The notes under the pieces: model-generated
The model's input: only the letters and a program-made list of their open reading frames with translations
What the model was told of the DNA's origin: nothing
Database searches by the model: none
From: Lentisphaerota bacterium
GTDB taxonomy: Bacteria > Verrucomicrobiota > Kiritimatiellia > RFP12 > UBA1067
Direction of reading: 5' to 3'
DNA length: 8,059 nt
Assembly (NCBI GenBank): GCA_015061765.1
Contig: SUVZ01000155.1
Coordinates: forward strand, 1-8,059
Made by a program: the position numbers and the translations under genes
Part shown: positions 6,850 to 8,059 of the stretch, piece after piece
Layout: the number at the start of each line of letters is the position of its first letter
How positions within the stretch are numbered: the first letter of the stretch is position 1

Positions 6850-8059
6850 CGGAATCACCGCCCTAACACAGATACGATAGCCATTCGGACTCGAAGGTCC
6901 AGCGTCCATACCTAAATTTCGGAACGCATGTGAAGCACAAACGACCGCTGAATCCCCCAAAGACCCTCCTCGTTGGACTTTATTTGACAGATAGGCATTA
7001 TTGTAGCCTGATGTATATGTCGCTTCACCAGGATAGTTCTCTCTAACCGTTGTCCTATCACCAAGCTCTTCATGGCGGTATCTGTCAAGGCACCATTCCC
7101 AAACATTGCCGTGCATATCGTAAAAACCCCAGTCATTCGGTTCTTTACGGCCTACTGGATGAGTTGTGCCGCCAGAATTGCCGCTATACCAACCCATGCG
7201 ATCCATTCCTGCTTCATTGTCCGTTCCGTTTCCGAACAGTGTCGGTTTCCCTGCGCGGCAAGCATACTCCCATTCCGTACTTGTCGGCAAATCAATGGGC
7301 AACCCAAAGCGTCGAAATTTAGCCAAGAAGGAATTCTGTGTAACCTTGATATTATCATGAGAAAACACACCTTCAGCATTTGGCCAATCTGCCCAATAAC
7401 GAATTTCCGTCCATTTTACCTTGTCTACAGGACGAAGTGCTGCGTCCTCGCCTGAAATAAATTGGGAATGCGTCTGGCCATCAATAAGCAATTGCTGACC
7501 CTGCGTAATAGGATATATTCCAAGGTAATAGTCGTACGTAAACGAAGCAAGATACGGCTTATACCTTGATGCGGGATTATCGGCAGAACTTCCACAAAGG
7601 AATGTTACTCCCTTTGCCGGCACTTTCTTCATTACCAGCTTCGAAGTTCGGTAGATGTCGTTTTTAAGCCCGCCATCAGGCAAAGCAGCAAGCGATTTGT
7701 AGAACATGCAGCTGTTGGTATTGGCAAGATCCAGCACCAGAACATCTGGCGGATTGTCCAAACTGTAAGCGGTCACTACAGCCGAAAGCGATGCGGTGTC
7801 CTCCACATCAAGCGACGCTTTGGAGCACGACCACCATATAGTCTTGCCCGTTCCTGGCGAAATTTTGCGGTTGACATCGCCTATGGTTTGAGCGATCTTG
7901 GCATCTCCGATTGAATTTCCGCCAGACTTTATGTCCAAAAGCACAATCCCAGGTTCGCCCTCTAAATCGTAAGTGATTTTTACCGCCCCACTTCCTTCAT
8001 ACGACATTGCGACATTCGAAACTTGAGGTGACGCAACTGCCGCCGTAAAAAGCATAGAA
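6847..8059 (-). CDS. SUMF1/FGE-fold protein with N-terminal Ig-like domain, 5' end outside window
   Basis: Probable exported protein of the SUMF1 (formylglycine-generating enzyme, EgtB, PvdO) superfamily; the reaction is unknown. The frame stays open to the window edge. The first Met (8055) is preceded by a Ser codon and followed by LFTAAVAS, which looks like the end of a signal peptide, so the true start probably lies just outside. Numbering is from that Met (402 residues). Residues about 10-100 form an Ig/fibronectin-like beta domain. The SUMF1 domain runs from about 170 to 400, with LPTSTEWEYACRAG (256-269), PNDWGFYDMHGNVWEWC (306-322), RGGS (362-365) and NGYRICVRA (391-399). Aligned to human FGE, the second catalytic Cys corresponds to Cys373, while the first falls on Asp368, so formylglycine generation in the classical way is unlikely. 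The stop overlaps the next gene as TGATG, implying translational coupling. GC is lower here than in the middle genes. No sulfatase lies in the window. Confidence 0.84.
   Translation of the reverse strand, partial: SMLFTAAVASPQVSNVAMSYEGSGAVKITYDLEGEPGIVLLDIKSGGNSIGDAKIAQTIGDVNRKISPGTGKTIWWSCSKASLDVEDTASLSAVVTAYSLDNPPDVLVLDLANTNSCMFYKSLAALPDGGLKNDIYRTSKLVMKKVPAKGVTFLCGSSADNPASRYKPYLASFTYDYYLGIYPITQGQQLLIDGQTHSQFISGEDAALRPVDKVKWTEIRYWADWPNAEGVFSHDNIKVTQNSFLAKFRRFGLPIDLPTSTEWEYACRAGKPTLFGNGTDNEAGMDRMGWYSGNSGGTTHPVGRKEPNDWGFYDMHGNVWEWCLDRYRHEELGDRTTVRENYPGEATYTSGYNNAYLSNKVQRGGSLGDSAVVCASHAFRNLGMDAGPSSPNGYRICVRAVIP

Noticed and set aside
6847..8059. Calling the SUMF1 protein a sulfatase-activating formylglycine-generating enzyme
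   Set aside because: One of the two catalytic cysteines is missing and no sulfatase is present in the window.

Overview
The window looks like accessory polysaccharide-degradation territory from a Gram-negative bacterium of the PVC group, most likely Kiritimatiellota or a related Verrucomicrobiota/Lentisphaerota lineage. This is an inference from gene content: secreted SUMF1-domain proteins with an Ig-like front domain, very divergent GH42-like hydrolases, pectate-lyase-fold proteins and CE7-like esterases often occur together in those genomes. Nothing in the window fixes the taxonomy. All five genes lie on the minus strand, so the window reads right to left.

Layout in order of transcription: (1) 8059-6847, a SUMF1/formylglycine-generating-enzyme-fold protein with an N-terminal Ig-like domain, cut at its N-terminus by the window edge. 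(2) 6847-4049, a secreted 932-residue GH42-like TIM-barrel protein whose ATG shares a base with the stop codon of gene 1 (TGATG). (3) 4028-2691, a secreted pectate-lyase-superfamily beta-helix protein that starts 20 bases after gene 2. (4) 2654-1302, a secreted acetylxylan-esterase/CE7-like alpha/beta hydrolase that starts about 36 bases after gene 3. The tight spacing makes these four an operon whose promoter lies to the right of the window. Genes 2-4 have clear N-terminal export signals, and gene 1 has what looks like the end of one. The natural reading is a cassette acting outside the cytoplasm on a decorated, probably acetylated, polysaccharide. No SusC/SusD pair, transporter, sulfatase or regulator is visible.

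Between 834 and 1301 there is no gene. The left part carries a near-consensus sigma-70 promoter for the last gene, with two copies of a TTGG-N13-CCAA palindrome spaced 33 bases apart; the nearer copy overlaps the -35 box. The right part (about 1148-1248) has a small repeat structure that may be a remnant of a REP/MITE-like element. The last gene (833 to beyond base 1) is an independent AAA-type ATPase of the COG1373 (AAA_14 + DUF4143) family, cut at its C-terminus by the window edge.

The most interesting points are a SUMF1 protein lacking one of the two cysteines used by formylglycine-generating enzymes, a GH42-like enzyme without the usual Asn-Glu acid/base motif, a phage-tail-like C-terminal motif on the beta-helix protein, and the paired palindromic operator of the ATPase gene. 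None is proof of a new system, but together they form a poorly characterised secreted cassette.
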